DNA of 24,178 bases from an uncultured Campylobacter sp. (GTDB taxonomy: Bacteria > Campylobacterota > Campylobacteria > Campylobacterales > Campylobacteraceae), in the NCBI RefSeq assembly GCF_938045535.1, contig NZ_CALIMQ010000127.1:1-24178 (forward strand), in the 5' to 3' direction. The first letter of the stretch is position 1; every line of letters starts with the position of its first letter. The position numbers and the translations under genes were made by a program. Positions 8,066-19,263 of this stretch are shown here, piece by piece. Under the pieces are notes generated by a model that did not search any database, was not told the DNA's origin, and saw only the letters and a program-made list of their open reading frames with translations.

Positions 8066-8413
8066 GACATCGATTCCCGCTTCGCCGCTTATAAAATTTG
8101 CAAATTTTATTTCCCGAACGTTCGCCGATTATTATGCCGACGAGGTTTATAAACCGCGACGCAAACTCCCAGCTTCGTCCTTCCGCCGTCACAGAGGCTA
8201 AATTTTTTCTAATCACGCTACGTGCGCCTCCAAGCAGGTCTGTATTTACATGAGCGCAAAAGTATCCAGCAGCTCTAAATTTAAAAGATAAATTTCATTC
8301 GTGCAGATTAAAATTTTAAAATTTCAAAGCCCAATCTGTTTAAATTTAACCGAAGTCGGCAGAGCTAAATTTTAAAAAGGTCTAAGCTTTAATGATTTTA
8401 AAAAAGATGAAAG

Positions 8414-8439
8414 TGCCGCGAAGCGCACGCTCCGCGGCA
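8414..8439 (-). terminator. Terminator of the fldA operon
   Basis: The arms TGCCGCGAAGCG (8414-8425) and CGCTCCGCGGCA (8428-8439) pair with one mismatch to give a strong GC-rich stem 15 bases after the fldA stop. On the minus strand it is followed by ACTTTCATCTTTTTT, a T-rich tail. Confidence 0.6.
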
Positions 8440-8453
8440 AATTTAAAGGAGGA

Positions 8454-8945
8454 CTATTTAAAAGATGGAGCGATCTGCGCTACCCACGCTTCGATGCGGC
8501 TCTCGGTGAGGTCGCTTTGATTGTCGTTGTCTAGCGCGAGGCCAACGAATTTGCCGTCCACTACGGCCTTGCTCTCGTCAAATTCATATCCATCGGTAGG
8601 CACTGCACCTACGATATTTGCACCAGCTTTTTTGAAGTTGTCGTATAGCTCGCGCATTGCGTTGCAGTAGGCGTCGCTGTAGCTTGAGCTATCGCCCATG
8701 CCAAAAATCGCGACAGTCTTGCCCGCGACATCAAGGGCTGAGAAATCAAAGCCCGCCCAGTCGTCTTGTAGCTCGCCGTCGTTCCATGTGGAGCTGCCGA
8801 TGATGAGCGCAGTGTATTTATTTAGATCTGCAGGCGCGATGTCCGCAACGTTTTTTAGCTCGTTTTCTATGCCTAGCTTTTCGGAGATCAGCTTCGCGGC
8901 GTCCTCGGTATTGCCCATCGAGCTTCCAAAAATAATTCCAACCAT
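8454..8945 (-). CDS. fldA: Flavodoxin
   Basis: 163 residues, the usual length of a long-chain flavodoxin. The ATG follows AAGGA by six bases. The N-terminal MVGIIFGSSMGNTEDAA carries the FMN phosphate-binding loop (SSMGNTE, about residues 8-14). SSTWNDGELQDDW (about 52-64) supplies a flavin-stacking tryptophan, and FGMGDSSSYSDAYCNAM (about 80-96) is the second FMN loop. The C-terminal DLTESRIEAWVAQI is typical. It is a cytoplasmic one-electron carrier. In epsilonproteobacteria flavodoxin is the partner of pyruvate oxidoreductase, and nifJ lies about 2.5 kb away. It is last in an operon with the two upstream genes (11-base gap) and is followed by a strong terminator. Very confident. Confidence 0.96.
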   Translation of the reverse strand: MVGIIFGSSMGNTEDAAKLISEKLGIENELKNVADIAPADLNKYTALIIGSSTWNDGELQDDWAGFDFSALDVAGKTVAIFGMGDSSSYSDAYCNAMRELYDNFKKAGANIVGAVPTDGYEFDESKAVVDGKFVGLALDNDNQSDLTESRIEAWVAQIAPSFK

Positions 8946-8956
8946 TTGGTATCCTT

Positions 8957-10183
8957 TTAATAAATTTTGTCGGTAAGCTTGTATGGTACTAATTTCATAA
9001 TGAAATTTCCCTTAAAGCATTCGCTTTTTATCTCGATATGACGTGTGAAATTCTCGTTTTTAGGATATACGAGATACAAAGCATCGAGGTTTGCTCCGCG
9101 GCAAAGCTCTAGCGCTTTTTTTATATCATTATCATAAAGCATAGGATTTGAAACGAGCATCGATCTGAAATTTGCTATCACTCCGAGCGAAAATCCGTTT
9201 TTTCGCACGATGATGAGCTCGTTTTTAAGCTCGATTTCTGCGCCTGCATTGCGAAGCGCGATTTTGCAAAATACGAAGTTGCGAAACGCATCGTCTCCAT
9301 TTAGCAGCAATCCGCTACGCAGGCTCACGATTGCGCGAGTTAGCTTATAAGCGGGCTTGGCGACAAATACGGGCAGCGGCATGCCACACAGATAAGAAAA
9401 GATTATCGCATTATCCGCTGCGCAAAATTTTACGGCGGGCTTGAAACGGTAAATTTTAGGAGCCCCGCGCCTAAGCTCGGAAGCGATAAAATTTAAAAAT
9501 GCCGCTCGGAACTGCGAAGCGCCCTTTAAATTTGCAGGCAAAATTCTATAATCCGCATTAACGTTAAAATTATATAGAGCTAGCATCGCTCGCGCTCGCG
9601 AAGCCGCATCATAATCCCGCAGCGCCTCTGACACAATCTCGCGCCCGTTCGCATCAAAGCCAAAAATCTCGCCACCAAAGAATCTTTTATTGAAAGCTTC
9701 GGCATTTAAAATTTCATCATCAATAAGCTCATTATCGCGCCGCAGATCCGCTTTTTGGCGTTTTTCGCGCGCCGCGATATCTCGTTTTGATGCAGCAATA
9801 TCTTGTAATAAAGCTGATTTTTCGTCCGAGCGCTTAGCGCAGAAAAAATTCTTTTGCGCGGAGCTAGTGTCGTAAAAAGCCCTTGCTGTAAAATTCCTAT
9901 TTGCGCCGCCTTTTTGCGCACTCTTTGCAACGCACGGCTTAGAGGCATTACAATTAAGCGCGTCCGATTTACCACTTGAAAACTTTTTAAATTTGCCGTT
10001 AAATTTCTTGCTTTCGGCGTGTGCAAGGCAAGTAGCGTTAAATTTGCTAGAATTTAAAAAATCCTTGGAATTTAGCTCGCCTGTTTCATCGTCGTAAGCA
10101 TTTGATTGCGGCGTAGTGCGCGATTTTTTAACCGCTTGCTTGGGCTTGCCGGCATTATTTAAATTCCTTGGAATTTTAATCAT
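8957..10183 (-). CDS. Conserved hypothetical protein of the fldA operon
   Basis: 408 residues. Its ATG overlaps the end of the upstream DUF2325 gene by eight bases (GAA GAT GAT TAA against ATG ATT AAA), so it is translationally coupled, and it ends 11 bases before fldA. The first 150 residues or so are basic, low-complexity and rich in Lys, Ser, Asn and Ala, with scattered cysteines. Residues 165-408 look folded: FFGGEIFGFDANGREIV, then YNFNVNADYRILPANLKGAS, a long central part including LRSGLLLNGDDAF, and a C-terminal part with RSMLVSNPMLYDNDIKKALELC. I recall a smaller conserved hypothetical in the same place next to fldA in C. jejuni (Cj1383c), so the N-terminal half may be a lineage-specific extension. 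No catalytic motif is recognised and function is unknown. Confidence 0.8.
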   Translation of the reverse strand: MIKIPRNLNNAGKPKQAVKKSRTTPQSNAYDDETGELNSKDFLNSSKFNATCLAHAESKKFNGKFKKFSSGKSDALNCNASKPCVAKSAQKGGANRNFTARAFYDTSSAQKNFFCAKRSDEKSALLQDIAASKRDIAAREKRQKADLRRDNELIDDEILNAEAFNKRFFGGEIFGFDANGREIVSEALRDYDAASRARAMLALYNFNVNADYRILPANLKGASQFRAAFLNFIASELRRGAPKIYRFKPAVKFCAADNAIIFSYLCGMPLPVFVAKPAYKLTRAIVSLRSGLLLNGDDAFRNFVFCKIALRNAGAEIELKNELIIVRKNGFSLGVIANFRSMLVSNPMLYDNDIKKALELCRGANLDALYLVYPKNENFTRHIEIKSECFKGNFIMKLVPYKLTDKIY

Positions 10184-10499
10184 CTTCGCAAGGTCTGCAA
10201 CCGAATTCTTGATTTAAATTGAAAACCTTACAGTATTCGCAAAATACGCAGCTGACGCTTCGTTTAGCACATACTAGCGGGATTTTGCGCTTTTTTACTT
10301 CGCCTTTGATTTTTTTCATCGTGTTGTGGTTTAAAAAGCTCGTAAGCATCACGACACACTCGGTATCTTGCGGGATCGGCTTACGATTTACGCGATTTTC
10401 GTTTCGTGCATCCCAGTGCTCGATATTGCTCGCGCCAAGGTCTTTTAAAACCGCCTTAATGGGTGTAATCTCATCTGCTCCTATAACTAAAACGTTCAT
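10176..10499 (-). CDS. DUF2325 domain protein
   Basis: 107 residues. The ATG is preceded by AAGGGGAT, and an extended -10 (TGTTATAAT) lies at 10536-10529. The pattern MNVLVIGADEI...IKAVLKDLGA, then HWDARN, CVVMLTSFLNHNTMKKIK and KIPLVCAKRS, is that of DUF2325: a small Rossmann-like fold of unknown role. The C-terminus adds CVFCEYC and a later C (CRPCEDD), giving five cysteines that could bind zinc or an iron-sulfur cluster. It is the first gene of the three-gene fldA operon and overlaps the next by eight bases. A redox-linked role is suggested by flavodoxin and the cysteines, but is only inferred. Confidence 0.85.
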   Translation of the reverse strand: MNVLVIGADEITPIKAVLKDLGASNIEHWDARNENRVNRKPIPQDTECVVMLTSFLNHNTMKKIKGEVKKRKIPLVCAKRSVSCVFCEYCKVFNLNQEFGCRPCEDD

Positions 10500-10528
10500 T
10501 TCATCCCCTTCTATGATTGATAGTCGTT

Positions 10529-10536
10529 ATTATAAC
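10529..10536 (-). promoter_or_regulatory. Extended -10 promoter of the DUF2325-fldA operon
   Basis: On the minus strand the sequence TGTTATAAT is an exact TG-N-TATAAT extended -10 element, about 30 bases before the start at 10499. It precedes the AAGGGGAT ribosome site, which suits transcription of the three-gene unit. Confidence 0.55.
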
Positions 10537-10617
10537 AGAGAAAGATTAAATTTAACTGATAATGTATATAAAAATTTGAAATTATAAGCCGGAATTTTAC
10601 CGACTCATATTTGATAT

Positions 10618-11310
10618 TTATTCGCTTAAAGCTAGACTTACTGCCGCATCGATGTGTATCTGTGTAGTGTCAAATAGCCGCGCGGCAGTATCTGCTTGCG
10701 ATACGAGCAGTCCGATCTCCGTGCAGCCCAGTATCACGCCCTGCGCGCCGCGAGCTCTAAGCCCTTCAATGATCCGTAAAAATTTCTCTTTGGAGTGCGG
10801 TAAGATTTTACCAAAGCAAAGCTCGCCAAAAATTACTTCGTTTACCGCTTCCATTTCGTCTGCATTTGGCACGAGTACCTCCACGCCGCCATCTATCAAG
10901 CGCTGTTTGTAAAAATCCTGCGTCATCGTGTAGATCGTGCCGAGCAGCCCTACTTTTTGCACGCCACGTTTTCGCAGCTCACTTAACGTGGCGTCCGCGA
11001 TATGCACGAAAGGCACGGATATAGCGGCATTTATCGCCTCGTAGCACTTATGCATCGTATTGGTGCAAAGAAAAATATAATCCGCGCCGCCGCTTTGCAA
11101 AACTCGCGCGTGACGAGCTAAAATTTCACCTGCCCTGCCCCACTCATTATCTCTTTGGCACCGCTCGATCTCGTCAAAATTTAGACTACTTAGCAGAATT
11201 TCGCCGCTACTTAGCCCGCCTAGACGCTCGTTAATTTTGCGATTGATCCCATCATAATAGGTAATCGTAGATTCGTAACTCATGCCGCCGATTAGTCCGA
11301 TTTTTTTCAT
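10618..11310 (-). CDS. Aspartate/glutamate racemase family protein
   Basis: 230 residues, the normal length for PLP-independent aspartate racemases of the YgeA/RacD type. The start MKKIGLIGGMSYEST matches the GxxGGMS(W/Y)ES motif. The two catalytic cysteines are both present: C82 in FLCTNTMH and C196 in LGCTEIG. These act as the acid/base pair that inverts the alpha carbon. The ATG has a modest AAGAGA site. It is a single cytoplasmic gene between the fldA operon and nifJ. The substrate could be aspartate, glutamate or another amino acid; the family has several specificities, so I give no symbol. D-amino acids for the cell wall or catabolism are possible uses. Confidence 0.9.
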   Translation of the reverse strand: MKKIGLIGGMSYESTITYYDGINRKINERLGGLSSGEILLSSLNFDEIERCQRDNEWGRAGEILARHARVLQSGGADYIFLCTNTMHKCYEAINAAISVPFVHIADATLSELRKRGVQKVGLLGTIYTMTQDFYKQRLIDGGVEVLVPNADEMEAVNEVIFGELCFGKILPHSKEKFLRIIEGLRARGAQGVILGCTEIGLLVSQADTAARLFDTTQIHIDAAVSLALSE

Positions 11311-11365
11311 GGATTTCTCTTTTAAAATTTATACGGAATTTTATGTAGTCCCGCGAAATTTAATA

Positions 11366-11401
11366 AAATTCCGGATTGCAAAATTCGCAGAGCCGGAATT
11401 T
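11366..11401 (-). terminator. Possible terminator of nifJ
   Basis: The arms AAATTCCGG (11366-11374) and CCGGAATTT (11393-11401) form a perfect 9-bp stem with an 18-base loop, 20 bases after the nifJ stop. On the minus strand the tail is TTATTAAATTT, which is only moderately T-rich. Confidence 0.4.
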
Positions 11402-11420
11402 CAACAAATAGCCGCAAAGC

Positions 11421-15002
<3,582 letters not shown>

Positions 15003-15784
15003 TTTTCGTTCCTTTGGAATTATCAAATTTCACTAATTTTACATATTTATTGCTTAAAAATTTAAATGCTTCGCAAACCGAATAAAATTCTAAAGCTTTA
15101 TCACAGCAGGCGGGCTACAAGCGCGATCTGCTGGCAGTTTTAGACGAGCATTGCGGGCGATTTGAGACGGGCTCTTTCACCGCTTTGAAAATAAATTTTG
15201 CATACTTTAAGCGCAGATCGCGAGCAGCGGTAGAGATTAATGTAAATTTAGCCGTCTAGCTTGAAATTCTAACCCAAATATCAAATGGCGGGAATGCGCG
15301 AAAATTAAGAAATTTAAAAATGCACCTACCACAAAATGGGGCAAGTCTCATATCGTTAACAAGACCGGGGTGATAAAATTTAGCCACTACAAAACCTCAA
15401 CCGCTATACGCATCCAAGCTCAACGTAGCGAATTTTTATTTATGACTTGCAACATCGCGGTATATAAAATTTCGGCGCATTCTGCCAAATACAAGAAATT
15501 TTATTGCCTCCTGCCGAGCACAGCGCAAATTTCATTTTAAATTTTCACTGGTCGATCGCTACGTGAATTTTACCACACGCGACTTTGCGTTTTGAGCGTA
15601 AATTCTATTTCCGCAAGCTGCGCGGAGGATAAATTTAGCTATAATCCCCCGTTTAGAATTTAGCGCGGCACGTATATATGGCGCGGAATTTTAAAATTTT
15701 AAAATTTCAAGCAGAACTCGAAAAGCTAAAAACCGCTAAATGCGCTAAACTTAAAGCCAAATTTAAAAGCCCAAAGGAAAACCG
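15003..15784. other. Long non-coding stretch upstream of nifJ and sotB-like gene
   Basis: It contains the divergent promoters. Two plus-strand stretches are open without a proper start: 15086-15259 (58 codons, no ATG) and 15265-15540 (92 codons, the only ATG late). They are in different frames and could be remnants of a lost gene or chance; I recognise no family in either. A candidate TATAAT for the transporter is at 15640-15645. Confidence 0.4.
15640..15645 (+). promoter_or_regulatory. Candidate -10 box for the SotB-like gene
   Basis: TTTAGC-TATAAT lies 140 bases before the ATG at 15785. The resulting leader of about 130 bases would be AT-rich and contains a TTTTAAAATTTTAAAA-type palindrome. 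It is the best -10 in the region but is unproven. Confidence 0.35.
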
Positions 15785-16954
15785 ATGAACGTCCATAAAA
15801 TCGCCTACACGAGAGTTATCGCGCTGGCGTTTGCCGCCTTTATTTTTAATACTACGGAATTTATCCCCGTGGCTCTGCTAAGCGACATCGCGGCGGATTT
15901 TAGCATGGACGTTACGAGCACGGGGCTAATCATCACGATCTACGCGTGGGCGGTGAGCATCCTTTCGCTACCGCTGATGCTGCTAACCTCGAAGCTCGAG
16001 CGCAAGAGGCTGCTTTTGCGACTTTTCGTGCTATTTACGCTAAGCCACGTTCTGGCTGCCATTGCGTGGAATTTTACCGTTTTGGTAATCGCGCGACTGG
16101 GCATCGCGATTTCGCATGCGATCTTTTGGTCGATCACCTCATCGCTCGTCGTGCGCCTAGCGCCGATAAATAAAGGCTCGCAGGCCATCGGCATGCTGGC
16201 TTTGGGCACTTCGCTAGCGATGGTTTTGGGGCTTCCTTTGGGGCGCGTGGTCGGCGAGCTTTTCGGCTGGCGCATCACGTTTTTTGCGATCGGCGCGCTT
16301 GCGGCGGCCGAGGCGCTGTTTCTTTGGAAAATTTTACCGTTTTTGCCAAGCCGCCGCGCGGGCTCTCTTGCGAGCTTGCCGATGCTTGCAAGGCGCCCTA
16401 TGCTGCTTGCTTTGTATCTGCTGACGCTTTTGATCGTAGGCGCGCATTTTACAACCTACAGCTACGTCGAGCCCTTCGTGGCGAAATTTAATCCTGCAGG
16501 CGATCACTTCGTAACCTATGTCCTGCTTGCATTCGGCGCTTCGGGCATTCTTGCTAGCATGCTTTTTTCGAAGCTTTACCGCTCATTTCCGAACGCATTT
16601 TTGATCTGCGCGATTCTCTTTATCCTAGCCTCGGTGCTGACGCTAAAGATTTTTGTCGCAAATGACGCGGCGCTGCTGCTGGCGGCTTTCGTCTGGGGGA
16701 TAGGTATTTCCGGCTTTGGACTCTGCTTACAGATTAGGGTTTTGGCGCTAGCTCCCGACGCTACCGATGTCGCGATATCGATCTATTCAGCGATCTACAA
16801 CGTGGGCATCGGCGGCGGAGCGCTTTTGGGGCATCAAGTCGCAACGAGATTCGGGCTTGAACACATAGGCAAGGCGGGTGCGATACTGGGCGCGCTAGGG
16901 TTTGTAAGCTACCTCTATGCAAGCGTAAAATTTGCACAGAAAAATAGCGCGTAG
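15785..16954 (+). CDS. sotB: MFS sugar/drug efflux transporter, SotB (YdeA)-like
   Basis: 389 residues, a normal MFS length, from an ATG with AAAGGA seven bases upstream. The start RVIALAFAAFIFNTTEFIPVALLSDIAADF is close to the SotB/YdeA group (the NTTEF.PV.LL motif in helix 1), followed by the loop LTSKLERKRLLL between helices 2 and 3. Twelve hydrophobic segments are visible, and the last part has the YNVGIGGGALLGHQV motif of this group. In E. coli SotB exports arabinose and IPTG-like sugars. Here the substrate is unknown; drug/H+ antiporters of the same family look similar. It stands alone, convergent with the ttdB end of the lar-ttd operon across a palindrome-rich gap. Inner-membrane location is certain; substrate is not. 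Confidence 0.88.
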   Translation: MNVHKIAYTRVIALAFAAFIFNTTEFIPVALLSDIAADFSMDVTSTGLIITIYAWAVSILSLPLMLLTSKLERKRLLLRLFVLFTLSHVLAAIAWNFTVLVIARLGIAISHAIFWSITSSLVVRLAPINKGSQAIGMLALGTSLAMVLGLPLGRVVGELFGWRITFFAIGALAAAEALFLWKILPFLPSRRAGSLASLPMLARRPMLLALYLLTLLIVGAHFTTYSYVEPFVAKFNPAGDHFVTYVLLAFGASGILASMLFSKLYRSFPNAFLICAILFILASVLTLKIFVANDAALLLAAFVWGIGISGFGLCLQIRVLALAPDATDVAISIYSAIYNVGIGGGALLGHQVATRFGLEHIGKAGAILGALGFVSYLYASVKFAQKNSA

Positions 16955-17251
16955 GTTAAATTTGCGAAAGAGCTTCGGCGAGATTAGCGCGCGCTTTTAA
17001 TCGGTGCTTTAAAACAGCGGCTTTGCGGGATAAATTTTTAAAATTTATCCCTCGCGATTAGCTAAATTTTGCAGATAAAATTTAATCTCGCGCCTAGCCC
17101 CGCCAGCTGTTTTATTAATCGATTACGCCCGCGCCATCCGTCCAAAGCCCCTTAAAATTTGCCCCTCGCTAGAGCGATAAATTTTAAAATTTAGTGGCAA
17201 GGCATAAAAATTTAAGGCGTAGAATTTAAAGCGCGAGCCGCCAAAATTTAG
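16955..17251. terminator. Convergent intergenic region with nested palindromes
   Basis: 297 bases between two converging stops. It holds a perfect 11-bp hairpin (17027-17051, GGGATAAATTT, loop TTA) and a 16-base palindrome (17178-17193, TAAATTTTAAAATTTA). A wider imperfect inverted repeat pairs about 16988-17020 with about 17110-17140 (AAAACAGC against GCTGTTTT, AATCG against CGATT). It most likely serves as a two-way transcription stop. Confidence 0.45.
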
Positions 17252-17863
17252 TTACTTTATAAATCCGACCTGCGGTAAAATTTCAGCCAGCGCCGCGTCC
17301 TTTTTCTCGTTAAATTTGACCTTGTTTTGCTCAAAAAGATTGTTTCCGTGCGCGTCAATCGAGACGATGAGCGGGCCAAACTCCTTCACGCGGCACTTCC
17401 ACAGCGTCTCTGGCATCCCAAGCTCCGTCCAGTCAGAACTTTCGATCTCCTCGACCTGCGTCGCGGCGACCACCGCGCAGCCTGCGGGAAATACGCAGTG
17501 TATCGCGCCAAACTCCTTACAGCCGCTCATCGTGCCCTCGCCCATGCCGCCTTTGCCCACTATCAGGCGCACGCCCGTTTTAGCGATAAACTCGCGCTCG
17601 AATTTCTCCATCCGCATGCTGGTAGTCGGCCCCACAGAAACCATCTCAAAGCTTTTTTCGCCAGTTTTTCTGATGATCGGCCCCGCGTGCAGGATCGCAC
17701 CGCCTGCTATATCTAGCGGCAGTTCGCGACCCTCCTGCACGACGCGTCTGTGCGGCACGTCGCGGCAGGTGACGATGTGTCCGGTTAGATAGATCACGTC
17801 GCCGATCTTGATATCCGCTAGATCCTCGGGCGCAATCGGCGTGGTTAAAATTTTCTTACTCAT
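17252..17863 (-). CDS. ttdB: L(+)-tartrate dehydratase / class I fumarate hydratase, beta subunit
   Basis: 203 residues, the length of E. coli TtdB. It forms the C-terminal half of an iron-sulfur hydro-lyase that, with the alpha subunit, removes water from L-tartrate (giving oxaloacetate) or from L-malate (giving fumarate). Several stretches are close to what I recall of TtdB: MSKKILTTPI...DL.DI..GDVIYLTG, CRDVPHRR, the HAGPI(I)RK strand, VSVGPTTSMRME, VGKGGMGEGT, FPAGCAVVAATQVEEIE, WTELGMPETLW and KEFGPLIVSIDAHGNN. Its ATG overlaps the last four bases of the alpha gene (ATGA), so the two are co-translated. It is last of a seven-gene unit that starts with larA. Tartrate and fumarate versions cannot be told apart with certainty by eye, although the match reads more TtdB-like than FumA-like. 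Confidence 0.88.
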   Translation of the reverse strand: MSKKILTTPIAPEDLADIKIGDVIYLTGHIVTCRDVPHRRVVQEGRELPLDIAGGAILHAGPIIRKTGEKSFEMVSVGPTTSMRMEKFEREFIAKTGVRLIVGKGGMGEGTMSGCKEFGAIHCVFPAGCAVVAATQVEEIESSDWTELGMPETLWKCRVKEFGPLIVSIDAHGNNLFEQNKVKFNEKKDAALAEILPQVGFIK

Positions 17864-18759
17864 AGCGTGAACTCCTTGTGCGATTTTACGGCAAAATTTA
17901 GCTCTGCGTCCCAGACGATGTGGCCTTTTCGGTGCGACCAGCAGCCTACGTTTACGGCGACGGCGATGACGCTTGGGTGGCGGGCGCAGTTTTCGATATG
18001 CACGCCCATCACCGAGCTTGCCCCGCTCATTCCTTGCGGGCCCAGGCCGATTTTATTTATGCCCTCTTCGAGCAGCTTTTCGGTTAGTGCGGCGCGGTCG
18101 TTTGGGTTTGCCGAGCCAAGAGGCCTCATCAGCGCCTTTTTAGATAGTAGCGACGCCACGTCGATCGAGGTGCCCACGCCTACGCCCACTAGCAGCGGCG
18201 GACAGGCGTTTATGCCGTAGCTCGTCATTATGTCCATGACGAATTTCACGACGCCCTCGTAGCCCATGCCGGGCATCAGCACGGTCGCCTTGCCGGGCAG
18301 ACTACAGCCGCCGCCCGCCATGTAGGTGTGTATCTCGCACTCGCTACTTTGCGGCACGATCTCCCAAAATACGCTCGGCGTGCCCTTGCCGACGTTTTTG
18401 CCGGTATTGTACTCGTCGAAGGTCTCGACGCTGTTGTGACGCAGCGGAGCCTCGCGCGTCGCTCGCAGTACCGCCTCTCGCAGCAGCTCTTCAAGCTCGC
18501 CGATGAGCGGGAAGTTCGCTCCGCAGCGCACGAAAAACTGGATCACGCCCATATCCTGACAGGACGGACGGTCTAGCTGCTTAGCTAGGCGCTGGTTTTC
18601 AAATATCGTTTTATAGATCTCCTTTGCCAGCGGCTGCGTCTCGTGCTCGGCGAGCTCGCTTAGCTTTGTCGTCACGTCGTCGGGCAGCACTTTGCCCGTG
18701 TAGCCGACGAATTTCGCCATGACCTTGGTCATCTTTTGCACGGCTTTTTCTTTATCCAT
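17860..18759 (-). CDS. ttdA: L(+)-tartrate dehydratase / class I fumarate hydratase, alpha subunit
   Basis: 299 residues from the ATG at 18759, preceded by AAAGGAG; a longer frame from 18786 lacks such a site. This is the catalytic, [4Fe-4S]-binding half. Three likely cluster cysteines are C67 (RPSCQDMG), C186 (INACPPLLVGVG) and C273 (VGCWSHRKG). The first two are spaced 119 apart, as I recall for class I fumarases. TtdA-like stretches include APLRHNSVETFDEYNTGKNVGKG, split here by a few changes, YMAGGGCSLPGKATVL and GPQGMSGASSVMGVHIEN. One oddity is CQDM where relatives usually have CQDT. The start overlaps the DUF2809 stop by eight bases (ATGGATAA), tying it to the lar genes. The enzyme would be cytoplasmic and oxygen-sensitive. 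Confidence 0.88.
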   Translation of the reverse strand: MDKEKAVQKMTKVMAKFVGYTGKVLPDDVTTKLSELAEHETQPLAKEIYKTIFENQRLAKQLDRPSCQDMGVIQFFVRCGANFPLIGELEELLREAVLRATREAPLRHNSVETFDEYNTGKNVGKGTPSVFWEIVPQSSECEIHTYMAGGGCSLPGKATVLMPGMGYEGVVKFVMDIMTSYGINACPPLLVGVGVGTSIDVASLLSKKALMRPLGSANPNDRAALTEKLLEEGINKIGLGPQGMSGASSVMGVHIENCARHPSVIAVAVNVGCWSHRKGHIVWDAELNFAVKSHKEFTL

Positions 18760-19210
18760 CGCTTCTCCTTTTTTCAAATTTTTCATAGACGCCCGCTAGG
18801 ACGCAGCCCACAGCGTAGCAGAGCAGGTCGGCAAAATCAAACGTCCCGCCGATCATTACTTTTAAAATTTTATTTTCTATGCCTAAAATTTGCACCGCTC
18901 CAAAATACTGCGCAAGCTCCAAAGCCGCCGCGAACGCGAAAATTTTAAACGGTAAATTTGAAGGCGGAGCGCTAAATGCAGCCCGAGCCAAAGCGTAAAG
19001 CAACATAACGGCCAAAACGTCACCCGCGTAGTGGCGCACGAAACCGCCCTTTACGCAGATCGCGATGTAAATTTCAGCTGCCAAAATCAGGACCGCCGCA
19101 GCCAAAAGCGCTAGTCTAGTTCTCGCGCTTTGCCTTGTTTGTGACTTTTTAGCGAGCTTTTTCGCGCCCTTTGGTCCAGCCTTTTGCTTGTTTAAATTTT
19201 CCTCTCGCAA
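18752..19210 (-). CDS. DUF2809 family membrane protein
   Basis: About 152 residues. The start is uncertain: the first available codon is TTG at 19210 with no good ribosome site, and no ATG precedes the membrane part. The first 30 residues are very basic (KKLAKKSQTRQSARTR). Four membrane segments follow, at about 33-50, 60-78, 86-103 and 125-143. The pattern FVRHYAGDVLAVMLLYALARA and later GGTFDFADLLCYAVGCVLAG matches DUF2809, where R.Y.GDvL and tfd..DlL.Ya.G are the conserved parts. No function is known for the family. It sits between larB (53-base gap) and ttdA (eight-base overlap), so it is co-transcribed with both. A role in substrate or metal handling would be a guess. Confidence 0.72.
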   Translation of the reverse strand: MREENLNKQKAGPKGAKKLAKKSQTRQSARTRLALLAAAVLILAAEIYIAICVKGGFVRHYAGDVLAVMLLYALARAAFSAPPSNLPFKIFAFAAALELAQYFGAVQILGIENKILKVMIGGTFDFADLLCYAVGCVLAGVYEKFEKRRSDG

Positions 19211-19263
19211 CGCTTTCTTTTTAAATTTATCCGTTAAATTTGACCAGCGCGGCGGGCGTAAAT

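Larger units (their letters stand above)
7687..8453. other. Long non-coding stretch
   Basis: No well-supported gene. The overlapping frames at 7792-8010 (plus) and 7785-7985 (minus) lack ATG starts with ribosome sites and look like chance. The stretch holds repeated AAATTT-rich segments, a short tandem repeat at about 7994-8065, and the fldA terminator at 8414-8439. Confidence 0.5.

Noticed and set aside
15003..15026. Eight-residue upstream extension of NifJ from TTG
   Set aside because: The ATG at 15002 has AAAGGA at good spacing and gives the usual NifJ N-terminus.
17316..17792. 158-residue plus-strand frame opposite ttdB
   Set aside because: It mirrors a highly conserved gene; codon bias of ttdB explains the open frame.
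18760..18786. Longer start for the dehydratase alpha subunit
   Set aside because: The AAAGGAG directly before the ATG at 18759 decides the start.
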